64,000 nucleotides of DNA from Geodermatophilus telluris (GCF_900102745.1 NZ_FMZF01000002.1:930001-994000); one strand, 5' to 3'. Counted from the stretch's first letter, positions 15,120 to 22,944 are shown. The notes: generated by a model from the letters alone, not told the origin. Translations and numbers: made by a program.

Positions 15120-16268
15120 ATGCGAGCGATGGCGTACCGAGGTCCCTACAAGGTCAGGGTGGAGGAGAAGCAGCGGCCGAGGATCGAGCACCCCAACGAC
15201 GCCATCGTCCGGGTGCAGCTCGCCGCGATCTGCGGCTCGGACCTGCACCTCTACCACGGCCTGATGCCGGACACCCGGATCGGTCACACCTTCGGCCACG
15301 AGTTCATCGGTGTGGTGGACGAGGTGGGGTCCTCCGTGCAGGACCTGCGGGTCGGGGACCGGGTGATGGTGCCGTTCAACGTCTTCTGCGGCACCTGCTG
15401 GTACTGCGCGCGAGGTCTGTACTCCAACTGCCACAACGTCAACCCGAACGCCACCGCCGTCGGTGGCATCTACGGCTACTCGCACACGACCGGGGGCTAC
15501 GACGGCGGCCAGGCGGAGTTCGTGCGGGTGCCGTTCGCCGACGTCGGCCCGTCGAGGATCCCGGACTGGATGGCCGACGAGGACGCGGTCCTGCTGACCG
15601 ACATGACGGCGACCGGCTACTTCGGAGCTCAGCTCGGCGACATCGTGCAGGGCGACGTCGTTCTCGTCTTCGGCGCCGGGCCCGTGGGACTGGTGGCGGC
15701 CAGGTCGGCCTGGCTGATGGGAGCCGGCCGGGTCATCGTCATCGACCACCTGGACCACCGGCTGGAGAAGGCGCGGACCTTCGCCCACGCCGAGACCTAC
15801 AACTTCACCGAGTACGGCGACATCGTCCTGGAGATGAAGAAGGCCACCGACTGGCTCGGCGCCGACGTCGCCATCGACTGCGTGGGCGCCGAGGCGGACG
15901 GAGACTTCGTCCAGCACGTCACCTCGGCCAAGCTCAAGCTGCAGGGCGGCTCCCCGGTCGCGCTGAACTGGGCGATCGACTCCGTCCGCAAGGGCGCGAC
16001 CATCTCGGTGATGGGCGCCTACGGCCCGCTGTTCAGCGCCGTCAAGTTCGGCGACGCGATGAACAAGGGGCTGACGTTCCACACCAACCAGTGCCCGGTC
16101 AAACGGCAGTGGCCCCGGCTGTTCGAGCACGTGCGCAACGGCTACCTCAAGCCCAGCGAGCTGGTCACCCACCGGGTGCCGCTCGAGGACATCGCCGAGG
16201 GGTACCACGTCTTCTCGGCCAAGCTCGACGGCTGCATCAAGCCCCTCGTCGTCCCGACCGCGGCGTGA
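15120..16268 (+). CDS. Zinc-dependent alcohol dehydrogenase (formaldehyde-dehydrogenase-like), ADH-1
   Basis: The 382-aa medium-chain dehydrogenase has catalytic zinc ligands Cys38 (ICGSDLH) and His60/Glu61 (GHEF). Its structural zinc loop holds Cys90, 93, 96 and 104, and the Rossmann motif is FGAGPVGLVAA. The long catalytic domain and SDLHLYHG motif place it near glutathione-independent formaldehyde dehydrogenases and threonine-dehydrogenase-like enzymes; the alcohol or aldehyde used is unknown. The ATG has AGGAGG upstream. The next gene (16285) follows after 16 bp and an aldo/keto reductase after that, so the three are probably one operon under the 14950 palindrome. Confidence 0.9.
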   Translation: MRAMAYRGPYKVRVEEKQRPRIEHPNDAIVRVQLAAICGSDLHLYHGLMPDTRIGHTFGHEFIGVVDEVGSSVQDLRVGDRVMVPFNVFCGTCWYCARGLYSNCHNVNPNATAVGGIYGYSHTTGGYDGGQAEFVRVPFADVGPSRIPDWMADEDAVLLTDMTATGYFGAQLGDIVQGDVVLVFGAGPVGLVAARSAWLMGAGRVIVIDHLDHRLEKARTFAHAETYNFTEYGDIVLEMKKATDWLGADVAIDCVGAEADGDFVQHVTSAKLKLQGGSPVALNWAIDSVRKGATISVMGAYGPLFSAVKFGDAMNKGLTFHTNQCPVKRQWPRLFEHVRNGYLKPSELVTHRVPLEDIAEGYHVFSAKLDGCIKPLVVPTAA

Positions 16269-16284
16269 GCGGCAGGAGACCCCG

Positions 16285-16887
16285 ATGACCTACACACCGC
16301 ACAAGCCGCCGATCGCGGAGTCGCCCGAGGAACTGCGCAGGCGCATCCCGGGCTGGGGCGTCGACCTCGACCCCAGGGACCGGCCGTCGGTGCCCAAGCT
16401 CCAGTTCCAGGAGGACTTCACCGGCGCGCACTGGGAGTTCCCGGAGCGGCAGCCGGAGAAGTACCCGCGGGAACGCTCGGTCGAGCACGGGATGCTGACC
16501 CCGGTCTTCGGCACCGCCCAGCCACTGTCGGGCGTCTCGGGTGCCATCCGTCGCCACGCGTACCGGTACGCCGAGGGCCGGATGGCGCACTGGCTGCTGC
16601 TCGTCCTCGGCGACCGGGTGGACGCGTGGGAGCACCACCTGAAGTCGCTGCTCACCCTCCGCCCGGACAACCCGATCACCGAGACCGGGGTGAAGGCCGA
16701 GTTCACCCACCACGGCCTGAGGTCGCGGGTGGGGCAGCACCGCACCGACCTCAAGCACCAGGTGCTCGACCCGGTGATCGTCGGTGGCCCGTGGATCGCC
16801 GCGGCGGGGGCCGCCTACGTCGGCGCCCGGAGCATGGCGAGGTCGCTGGCGCGCGTGGGGTCCGACGGCCGGCGGCCGGTGCACTGA
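16285..16887 (+). CDS. Conserved protein of unknown function linked to zinc ADH
   Basis: This 200-aa protein has no domain I recognise. The first 75 residues are polar with many Pro and Arg (RRRIPGWGVDLDPRDRPSVP). The middle contains a helix-rich segment with several His and aromatic residues (AHWLLLVLGDRVDAWEHHLK), and the end holds a weak hydrophobic stretch (PWIAAAGAAYVGARSMA). It has no signal peptide. GGAGA lies 8 bases before the ATG. It sits inside the ADH-1/aldo-keto operon and may be an accessory or scaffold protein for that oxidoreductase; this is inferred only from position. Confidence 0.75.
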   Translation: MTYTPHKPPIAESPEELRRRIPGWGVDLDPRDRPSVPKLQFQEDFTGAHWEFPERQPEKYPRERSVEHGMLTPVFGTAQPLSGVSGAIRRHAYRYAEGRMAHWLLLVLGDRVDAWEHHLKSLLTLRPDNPITETGVKAEFTHHGLRSRVGQHRTDLKHQVLDPVIVGGPWIAAAGAAYVGARSMARSLARVGSDGRRPVH

Positions 16888-16904
16888 GCCCGGCCGGACC
16901 GCCC

Positions 16905-17768
16905 GTGGAGGAGCCCCGCACGACCGCAGCCACGGTGCCCGCCGTGACCCTGCCCGACGGCACCGCCGTCCCGGCCCTCGGCCTGGGCACCTGGTACCTG
17001 GGTGAGGACCCCGGCAGGTACGACAGTCAGCTGGACGCCCTGCGCACGGGCATCGACATCGGCCTCACGCTGGTCGACACCGCCGAGATGTACGGCGACG
17101 GCGCCGCCGAGGAGCTCGTCGGCCGGGCGATCGCCGGCCGGCGGGACGACGTCTTCCTGGTCAGCAAGGTGCTGCCGCACCACGCCACCCGCCAGGGCAC
17201 GGTGGACGCCTGCGAGCGGAGCCTGCGCCGACTGGGCACCGACCGCCTGGACCTGTACCTGCTGCACTGGCGCGGCCGGGTACCGGTCGACGAGACCGTC
17301 GCCGCCTTCGAGTCGCTGGTCTCCCGCGGACGCATCCGTTCCTGGGGCGTGAGCAACTTCGACGTCCCCGACCTCGACCAGCTGGCCGGGCTGCCCGGCG
17401 GCGACCGGGTACAGACCGACCAGGTGCTCTACAACCTCGCCCGGCGCGGCCCTGAGTACGACCTGGTCCCCTGGTGCCGCGGCAGGCGCGTGCCCCTGAT
17501 GGTGTACTCGCCCGTCGACCACGGCGGGCTCCTCGAGCACCGGGCCGTCCGCGACCTGGCCGCGGAGAAGGGGGTCACCCCGGCCCAGCTGGCCATCGCG
17601 TGGGTGCTGCGGCTGCCCGACGTGTTCGCCGTCGCCAAGGCCTCGACCCGCGCGCACGTCCTCGAGAACCGCGCGGCGCTGGAGATCGGCTTCAGCCAGG
17701 CGGAGCTCGACCGGCTCGACCGGCTCTTCCCCCCGCCGCCGCGCAAGGTGCCGCTCGAGATCCGGTAG
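16905..17768 (+). CDS. Aldo/keto reductase
   Basis: The TIM-barrel enzyme of about 287 aa carries the full AKR tetrad: Asp58, Tyr63, Lys88 and His121 (YLLHWRG). SNFDVPDL and VYSPVDHGGLL contribute to NADPH and substrate binding. It reduces aldehydes or ketones with NADPH. The start is uncertain: the GTG at 16905 lacks a good ribosome binding site, and GTG codons at 16935 and 16944 are alternatives that lose only non-conserved residues. It follows the unknown protein by 17 bp and completes the ADH-1 operon. Confidence 0.85.
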   Translation: MEEPRTTAATVPAVTLPDGTAVPALGLGTWYLGEDPGRYDSQLDALRTGIDIGLTLVDTAEMYGDGAAEELVGRAIAGRRDDVFLVSKVLPHHATRQGTVDACERSLRRLGTDRLDLYLLHWRGRVPVDETVAAFESLVSRGRIRSWGVSNFDVPDLDQLAGLPGGDRVQTDQVLYNLARRGPEYDLVPWCRGRRVPLMVYSPVDHGGLLEHRAVRDLAAEKGVTPAQLAIAWVLRLPDVFAVAKASTRAHVLENRAALEIGFSQAELDRLDRLFPPPPRKVPLEIR

Positions 17769-17936
17769 GACCGGCCGGCGAGACGAACGTGAGGGCCCGC
17801 CCACGAGCCCCGGCCGGCCGGTGCGCAGGCCCCCTCCACGGCCCGCGCACCCCGGGACGTGCTGTACGCCGCCCTCGCGGCGTTCGTCACCGCCACCACG
17901 GTCCGTGGACGGCACGTCTCCGCAGTAGCGTGAGCC

Positions 17937-18887
17937 GTGGACCTGCGCCAGCTCAGGTACTTCCTGGCGGTGGCCGAGGAGGGCCGTTTCAGCCGTGCGG
18001 CCAAGCGGCTGCACATCACCGCACCCTCCCTCTCCCAGCAGATCCAGGCCCTGGAACGAGAACTGCGTGCGCCCCTCTTCGAGCGCACGCCGCAGCGCGT
18101 CGAGCTCACGCTCGCCGGGCAGGCACTGGTCGAGCGGGCCAGGGTGGTCCTCGCCGAGGTGGAGCGGGCCCGAGCGGACGTGCGCGCCGCCGCGGCGGGT
18201 CGTCAGCGGCTGACCCTCCGGGTGGCCAACATGGCAGACCTGGTCCTGGACGCTCCGTTGAGGAGCCTGGGCCTGGGCATCGACGGGCTCGAGGTCTCGG
18301 TGAGCTCCAGCCGGGGGGACGACGCGCTGGACGCCGTCCGTCAGGGTCGTGCCGATGCGGCGGTCGTCTGGAGCCGGGCGCCGGGCGACCGCGACCTCGA
18401 CGGCGTCGTCCTCGGCTCGGTGCTGTTCGGCGTGGTCGTCCCGCTCGGGCACCGGGCAGCCGACTCGGCGAGGGTGCCGGTCGCCGCCCTCGCTCACGAG
18501 GTGCTGGTCATGTTCCCGCGCGGACCCTTCACCGGCATCTGGGACCGCACGGTGGACCACTTCTTCCCCGGTGGTGCCAGAGCCGGTCAGGTCGTCGTCG
18601 AACCGAACCTGCTCAAGAGTCCCGAGGCGGTGCTGCGCGCGGTCGCCGCGGGCGTCGGCATGGCCGCGGGCATCCTGGGGATCGTCGACGGCATGGGCAT
18701 CGACGGGGTCATGGCCCGGCGTCTCGAGCCCGACCTGCGGCTCGAACTGGAGGCCGTCTGGCGGGCGCCTGCCGGGCGGTCCGTCCGCAGGCTCGTCGAC
18801 TTCCTGGTGCGGTCCGCGCGGGACCCCGGTACCGCCATCGAGGCGGCCGAGCACCTCGGTGGCACCGGGACGTCGATCACGGTGTGA
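17937..18887 (+). CDS. LysR-family transcriptional regulator
   Basis: The 316-aa protein has the N-terminal winged helix of LysR regulators (DLRQLRYFLAVAEEGRFSRA, then LHITAPSLSQQIQALE) and a periplasmic-binding-protein-like effector domain from about residue 90. TAGCGT is placed 5 bases before the GTG, so the mRNA may be leaderless. The last 11 bases overlap a decayed ADH end on the other strand. Its target is unknown. It is not divergently transcribed from a neighbour in the usual LysR manner, but it lies within the dehydrogenase block. Confidence 0.88.
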   Translation: MDLRQLRYFLAVAEEGRFSRAAKRLHITAPSLSQQIQALERELRAPLFERTPQRVELTLAGQALVERARVVLAEVERARADVRAAAAGRQRLTLRVANMADLVLDAPLRSLGLGIDGLEVSVSSSRGDDALDAVRQGRADAAVVWSRAPGDRDLDGVVLGSVLFGVVVPLGHRAADSARVPVAALAHEVLVMFPRGPFTGIWDRTVDHFFPGGARAGQVVVEPNLLKSPEAVLRAVAAGVGMAAGILGIVDGMGIDGVMARRLEPDLRLELEAVWRAPAGRSVRRLVDFLVRSARDPGTAIEAAEHLGGTGTSITV

Positions 18888-19026
18888 GGACCACCTTCTC
18901 GCAGTGCTCCTGCTCGTGCTCCGAGACCTCGTGACCGTGTGGCGCGTCGGCCAGCGTCAGCCGAGGGGTGGTCACCCGGGTGGGGTCGATCTCGCCGCGC
19001 TCGATGCGCTCGAGCAGCGGGCGCAT
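18877..19026 (-). pseudogene. C-terminal remnant of a zinc-dependent alcohol dehydrogenase
   Basis: Reading the minus strand gives MRPLLERIERGEIDPTRVTT, then PRLTLADAP and a final CEKVVLTP. This is the typical end of zinc ADHs (compare the ends of the genes at 20731 and 50859). Everything upstream of about 50 residues, including all zinc ligands and the Rossmann fold, is missing. The intact LuxR-type gene ends only 4 bp upstream, so a deletion or rearrangement has replaced the dehydrogenase body. It is the trace of a further dehydrogenase in this block. Confidence 0.65.
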
Positions 19027-19030
19027 CGGC

Positions 19031-20059
19031 TCAGGTCGGTCCCATCGCCCGCGGGGGGATGCGTAGCCCGCCACGGAGGGCGCGCACGGTGGCCGCCGTG
19101 AGGTCACAGGTGCCGAGGGCGACGAGGCTCCGCCCCAGGGAGTCGGCCACCGCCTCCGCGGCCACGTGGAGGAGCTGCGCGAGGGCCGGGACGTCGGTGA
19201 CGCCCTCGATCGCGAGGCCCAGGACGCGGAGGTCCAGGACGGTGAGGCCGCGCAGGTCGCCCGGTGCGCCCAGGAGCACCGCGGCGGAGAGGTGGTCGAG
19301 GTCCGGGCGGGCGGAGTCGAGCGCGGTGACCCGGACCAGCTGCTCGCTGCCGGTCCCCGGTCCCGGAACGAGGAACGAGGTGTGCGCGCCGCTCGCGGCC
19401 AGCTCCTCAGCGGCGACCCCGAGGACCGGGGAGCCCGGCGCCAACAGGCGGTCGTCGGGCAGACCCGGCAGCGGCAGGACGTCGCCTCCCCGGGTGAGGA
19501 CGACGCCGGCCCGGGCGTTCTCGACGATCCGGGCGGTCTCCGCGATGTCCCGGGTCCGGTCCAGGTCGTCGGCGATCACCCGGGAGACGGCCGCGACGAC
19601 CCTCCGGTCGGCCCGGCCCGGTCGCGACGGATCGTCGGAGAGCAGGCTGAGGAAGCCGATGTGCCGCCCGCCCGTCGTGACCAGCGGGGCCGCCAGACCC
19701 TCGCGGAACCCCGCCGGGAGCAGGTGGTCGGCCCACGCGCGGACCTCGGACAGGGGGGTCGGGATCTCGCTGGCCAGCATCGGCGGACGCTGCCGGTTGA
19801 GACCCAGCAGGTCCACCTCGTCGTCAGCCTCCGGACGGCCGAAGTAGGCGACCAGTGCCTCGGCCGGACCGGTGGTGGCTAGCGGGACGTGGGTCTGCCG
19901 CTCGGGGTCGCGTGCGGCGAGCCAGCCGGCGTCGAAGGGCAGGATCCGCGCGAGCTTCCGCAGGTGCTCCGCAGCCCGTTCTGGCACGGCGGCGGACGAC
20001 GCGACGACGCCCGCGACCTCCGACCACACCCTCCGGAGCTGCGGTTGGCTCCCGCTCAT
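19031..20059 (-). CDS. GAF/LuxR-type regulator with degenerate helix-turn-helix
   Basis: The 342-aa protein parallels the regulator at 12767: LRKLARILPFDAGWLAARDP, then HLLPAGFREGLAAPLVTTGGRHIGFLSLL in the sensor part. The C-terminal LTVLDLRVLGLAIEGVTDVPALAQLL segment occupies the LuxR HTH position. The HTH lacks the canonical RELEVL and SNxxIA residues, so DNA binding may be altered or lost. The ATG overlaps the stop of a decayed upstream frame (ATGA), suggesting that it was once the second gene of a coupled pair. A truncated ADH tail follows its 3' end. Confidence 0.75.
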   Translation of the reverse strand: MSGSQPQLRRVWSEVAGVVASSAAVPERAAEHLRKLARILPFDAGWLAARDPERQTHVPLATTGPAEALVAYFGRPEADDEVDLLGLNRQRPPMLASEIPTPLSEVRAWADHLLPAGFREGLAAPLVTTGGRHIGFLSLLSDDPSRPGRADRRVVAAVSRVIADDLDRTRDIAETARIVENARAGVVLTRGGDVLPLPGLPDDRLLAPGSPVLGVAAEELAASGAHTSFLVPGPGTGSEQLVRVTALDSARPDLDHLSAAVLLGAPGDLRGLTVLDLRVLGLAIEGVTDVPALAQLLHVAAEAVADSLGRSLVALGTCDLTAATVRALRGGLRIPPRAMGPT

Positions 20060-20130
20060 CGGGGCTCACCTTCCCGGACGCACGGGTGGACGTACAGCCC
20101 GACGCGTTCGGCACGGTCAGCGGCCGGGTT
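20056..20130 (-). pseudogene. Probable C-terminal remnant of another LuxR-type regulator
   Basis: The last about 24 codons before the stop at 20056 read NPAADRAERVGLYVHPCVRE and resemble the end of the regulator at 12767 (LAAVRAEREGLYVPLV). No helix-turn-helix or sensor domain can be found upstream in the frame. The stop codon overlaps the ATG of the GAF/LuxR gene at 20059. The match is short, so the call is tentative. Confidence 0.4.
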
Positions 20131-20207
20131 CGCGGGGGTGTCGGAAGCGCCGGCGGGCACCGGGGGTCGGAGCGGGCCGCGGTACCGCTGCTCGGCCTGC
20201 CCTCCGG

Positions 20208-20426
20208 TCAGACGAGCCCTTCGTCGTGGGGCTCGATGCCGGCCGAGGGATCCACCCCCTCGTCGGCGTCCGGCTGGACGGGGCCCTCGCCGGGCTCGGA
20301 ACCGGAGCCGGCGGCGGTGTTCCGGGAGGACCGCTCCGGATCGGTCACGTCGGTGGTCGTCGGCGCCTGACCGATGCGCCTGGCGGCCTGCCCGGTCCCG
20401 GTCTCCTCGAGCTCTGACTCGCTCAC
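20208..20426 (-). CDS. Small acidic hypothetical protein
   Basis: The 72-aa product is rich in Glu, Asp, Thr, Ser and Gly with no hydrophobic core; it begins MSESELEETGTGQ (from GTG) and ends with repeats of the DADEGVDP type. It is likely intrinsically disordered. GGAGGAG lies 3 bases upstream of the GTG, an excellent ribosome binding site, and the frame ends cleanly at 20208. It is divergent from ADH-2, with both palindromes at 20529 and 20631 in the shared control region. No function can be assigned. Confidence 0.6.
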   Translation of the reverse strand: MSESELEETGTGQAARRIGQAPTTTDVTDPERSSRNTAAGSGSEPGEGPVQPDADEGVDPSAGIEPHDEGLV

Positions 20427-20528
20427 GACTCCTCCATCCAGGTCGTGCGCTGCGGGTGCTCTCGCGGTCGGCCGCGGGAGGACGCCGGTCGGTTCTCCCA
20501 CCGTGGGACGTGCCGCCGCGGGAAGCCA

Positions 20529-20544
20529 TCGGCAGACCTGCCGA
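20529..20544. promoter_or_regulatory. Palindromic operator, copy 2
   Basis: TCGGCAG-AC-CTGCCGA has perfect 7-bp arms and matches the core of the palindrome at 14950. It lies about 190 bp upstream of ADH-2 and about 105 bp upstream of the divergent small gene. Confidence 0.6.
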
Positions 20545-20630
20545 CGTGCGCGGTGTCGAGCTGTCGTCCGTAGGGGGCCGCCCGTGGCCGAGCCGGAAGA
20601 CGGTGCCGGCGCCCGGGACGTCGCCGGTCC

Positions 20631-20654
20631 GGTATCGGCAGGTCTGCCGATACC
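20631..20654. promoter_or_regulatory. Palindromic operator, copy 3 (11-bp arms)
   Basis: The arms GGTATCGGCAG and CTGCCGATACC flank a 2-bp centre (GT), giving the longest copy of the element. It ends 76 bp before the ADH-2 GTG, where it could overlap or adjoin the promoter. Confidence 0.65.
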
Positions 20655-20730
20655 CGACGCCCCGCCGCGCCGGGTGCAATCGGGGTCCCGACCCGAGCCG
20701 GGAGCGGGACCACCCAGACGAGGAGGCAGC

Positions 20731-21885
20731 GTGAAGGCAGTCGTGTACGACGGACCCCGCCAGGTCAGCGTCAAGGACGTACCGGACGCGCGGATCGAGC
20801 GGCCGACCGACGTCCTGGTGCGGATCACCTCGACGAACATCTGCGGCTCGGACCTGCACATGTACGAGGGCCGGACCGACTTCGAGACCGGCCGCTGGTT
20901 CGGGCACGAGAACCTCGGCCAGGTGGTCGAGGTCGGCGACGGGGTCGACAAGGTCGAGGTGGGGGAGTACGTCGTCCTGCCGTTCAACATCTCGTGCGGG
21001 CACTGCAAGAACTGCGAGCAGCAGCTCACGAACTACTGCCTGACCGCGCAGCCGGTGCCGAACATGGCCGGCGCGGCCTACGGCTTCGCCGACATGGGTC
21101 CCTGGGCCGGCGGCCAGGCCGAGCTGCTGCGGGTGCCGTGGGGGGACTTCAACTGCCTGCGGCTGGGGGAGGACGCCGAGCAGCGCCAGACCGACTACGT
21201 GATGCTGGCCGACATCTTCCCGACCGGCTACCACGCCACCGAGCTGGCCGGCGTGGAGCCCGGCGACCAGACGGTCGTCTACGGCGCCGGCCCGGTGGGG
21301 CTGATGGCCGCCCTCTCGGCCACCATCCGCGGGGCCGGCAAGGTGATGGTCGTCGACCGGCACCCCGACCGGCTGCGGCTGGCCGAGTCGATCGGCGCGA
21401 TCGCCATCGACGACTCGAAGGTCGACCCGGTGCAGGCCGTCCTCGACGAGACGATGGGGCTGGGCGCGGACAACGGCTGCGAGTGCGTCGGCTACCAGGC
21501 GCACGAGCCCGACGGGCAGGAGCAGGCCAACCTGACGATGAACCGGCTGGTCGCCTCGGTGCGCTTCACCGGCAAGATCGGCAACGTCGGCGTCTTCGTG
21601 CCCCAGGACCCGGGCGCCAGCGACGAGCTGGCCAAGCAGGGCAAGCTCGCCTTCGACTACGGCATGTTCTGGTTCAAGGGCCAGCACATCGGCAGCGGCC
21701 AGGCGCCGGTCAAGAAGTACAACCGGCAGCTGCGCGACCTCATCGCCGGGGGCAAGGCCGAGCCGTCGTTCATCGTCAGCCACGAGCTGCCGCTGGACCG
21801 GGCGCCCGAGGCCTACGAGCACTTCGACGCCCGGGACGAGGGCTGGACCAAGGTCGTCCTGCACCCGGCGACGGCGGGTGCGTGA
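20731..21885 (+). CDS. Glutathione-independent formaldehyde dehydrogenase-like zinc ADH, ADH-2
   Basis: The 384-aa enzyme has Cys38 (NICGSDLH), His59/Glu60 and structural Cys89, 92, 95 and 103. The NAD motif is YGAGPVGLMAA. A long C-terminal insert (about 250-330, with GCECVGYQAHEPDGQEQ) is typical of the FdhA class that oxidises formaldehyde or dismutates aldehydes without glutathione. AGGAGG is 5 bases upstream of the GTG. It starts a four-gene operon with a DJ-1 protein, a small partner protein and ADH-3, each overlapping the next by 4-8 bp. Aldehyde detoxification is the likely theme. Confidence 0.92.
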   Translation: MKAVVYDGPRQVSVKDVPDARIERPTDVLVRITSTNICGSDLHMYEGRTDFETGRWFGHENLGQVVEVGDGVDKVEVGEYVVLPFNISCGHCKNCEQQLTNYCLTAQPVPNMAGAAYGFADMGPWAGGQAELLRVPWGDFNCLRLGEDAEQRQTDYVMLADIFPTGYHATELAGVEPGDQTVVYGAGPVGLMAALSATIRGAGKVMVVDRHPDRLRLAESIGAIAIDDSKVDPVQAVLDETMGLGADNGCECVGYQAHEPDGQEQANLTMNRLVASVRFTGKIGNVGVFVPQDPGASDELAKQGKLAFDYGMFWFKGQHIGSGQAPVKKYNRQLRDLIAGGKAEPSFIVSHELPLDRAPEAYEHFDARDEGWTKVVLHPATAGA

Positions 21886-22462
21886 CGTGGCCGGGGAGCT
21901 GGACGGACGACGCGTGGCGATCCTCGCCGCCGACGGCGTGGAGCGGGTCGAGCTCGAGCAGCCGCGCCGCGCCCTGGACGACGCCGGTGCCCGCACCGAC
22001 GTCGTCTCGATCAAGAGCGGCGAGATCGCTGCCCGCGACAACGACCTGGAGGACGCCGGCACCTTCGGCGTCGACCGGCTGGTCGGGGCCGCCTCGGTCG
22101 ACGACTACGACGCGCTGCTGCTCCCGGGCGGCACCGTCAACCCGGACAAGCTGCGGATGGAACCCGCCGCCGTGGCCTTCGTCCGGGACTTCGTGCAGTC
22201 CGGCAAGCCCGTCGCCTCGATCTGCCACGGTCCGTGGAACTTCGTCGAGGCCGACGTCGCGCGAGGACGGCGGCTGACGTCGTTCCCGAGCATCCGCACG
22301 GACCTGCGCAACGCCGGGGCGGAGGTCGTCGACGAGCGAGTCGTCACCGACGGCAACATCACCACCAGCAGGTCGCCGGACGACCTGCCGGCCTTCTGCG
22401 CGCGCATCGTGCAGGAGTTCGCCCGGGCACCTCGGACCGCTTCAGTGGCGGGTGGCTCGTGA
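21878..22462 (+). CDS. DJ-1/PfpI family protein
   Basis: This 194-aa protein has the DJ-1/PfpI nucleophile elbow SICHGPW with Cys116, and Glu22 in DGVERVEL. It closely parallels the protein at 14020 but lacks its C-terminal extension. Members remove methylglyoxal or repair glycated molecules, which fits placement between two aldehyde/alcohol dehydrogenases. The GTG at 21878 overlaps the ADH-2 stop by 8 bp; a GTG at 21887 is an alternative start. Confidence 0.88.
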   Translation: MRDVAGELDGRRVAILAADGVERVELEQPRRALDDAGARTDVVSIKSGEIAARDNDLEDAGTFGVDRLVGAASVDDYDALLLPGGTVNPDKLRMEPAAVAFVRDFVQSGKPVASICHGPWNFVEADVARGRRLTSFPSIRTDLRNAGAEVVDERVVTDGNITTSRSPDDLPAFCARIVQEFARAPRTASVAGGS

Positions 22463-22944
22463 CGAGCGCGCTGGGGACCGTGGCGTCGCTGGCGGCCCGG
22501 GCGGGCGGCTCCGTCGTCCGCCAGGTCCTCTCGGTCCTCGAGCACGGCAGTGGCGCAGGTGCGGTGAGCGCTCCGGCGTCCGGGTGGCTGGTGGTGAGCA
22601 TCAACCGCGAGCCGACGGAGATCGACGCCACCTCGCTGCCGGCACCGCTGGCCGCGTACGGCGACCGCATCCAGACGCGGATCCGCCCCGCCGCGGACGG
22701 CAAGGGCACCGAGCTGGCCGTACGGCTGACCCAGCGCTCGGGGAACGCCTCCGGACCGGCACGGCTGCTGGGCAGCGATCCGCAGGGTGACCTGCGGTCC
22801 GCGCTGCGGAAGGCCAAGCAACTGATCGAGGTGGGTGAGGTGCTCGCGGTGGACCCGGCCCCGCACGGCAGGCGGAGCGCCACGCCCGCCGGCGCCGCGC
22901 TGGAGGCGGTCGCGAAGCGGGCGCCCAAGGGAGGAGTGCTGTGA
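22459..22944 (+). CDS. Conserved protein, possibly SRPBCC-like, coupled to zinc ADH
   Basis: The 161-aa protein starts with a GTG overlapping the DJ-1 stop (GTGA) and ends in a 4-bp overlap with ADH-3. After about 50 residues it reads VVSINREPTEIDATSLP, then YGDRIQTRIRPAADGKGTEL and QGDLRSALRKAKQLIEVGEV. This pattern of an N-terminal VTxNRxPEEV segment and a C-terminal helix is seen in short SRPBCC-type proteins of actinobacteria. No catalytic residues are evident. Strict coupling on both sides suggests a role tied to ADH-2/ADH-3, such as a hydrophobic-ligand carrier, but this is inference. Confidence 0.7.
   Translation: MTSALGTVASLAARAGGSVVRQVLSVLEHGSGAGAVSAPASGWLVVSINREPTEIDATSLPAPLAAYGDRIQTRIRPAADGKGTELAVRLTQRSGNASGPARLLGSDPQGDLRSALRKAKQLIEVGEVLAVDPAPHGRRSATPAGAALEAVAKRAPKGGVL

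Larger units (their letters stand above)
20427..20730. other. Divergent control region with two operator copies
   Basis: The 304 bp between the small acidic gene and ADH-2 contain palindromes at 20529-20544 and 20631-20654, centred about 106 bp apart, close to ten helical turns. The ADH-2 Shine-Dalgarno AGGAGG is at 20721-20726. No other gene is visible. Confidence 0.55.

Noticed and set aside
20056..22062. 668-aa minus-strand frame opposite ADH-2
   Set aside because: Apart from its last 24 codons it is the antisense shadow of ADH-2, typical of third-codon GC bias; no motif or ribosome binding site supports it.
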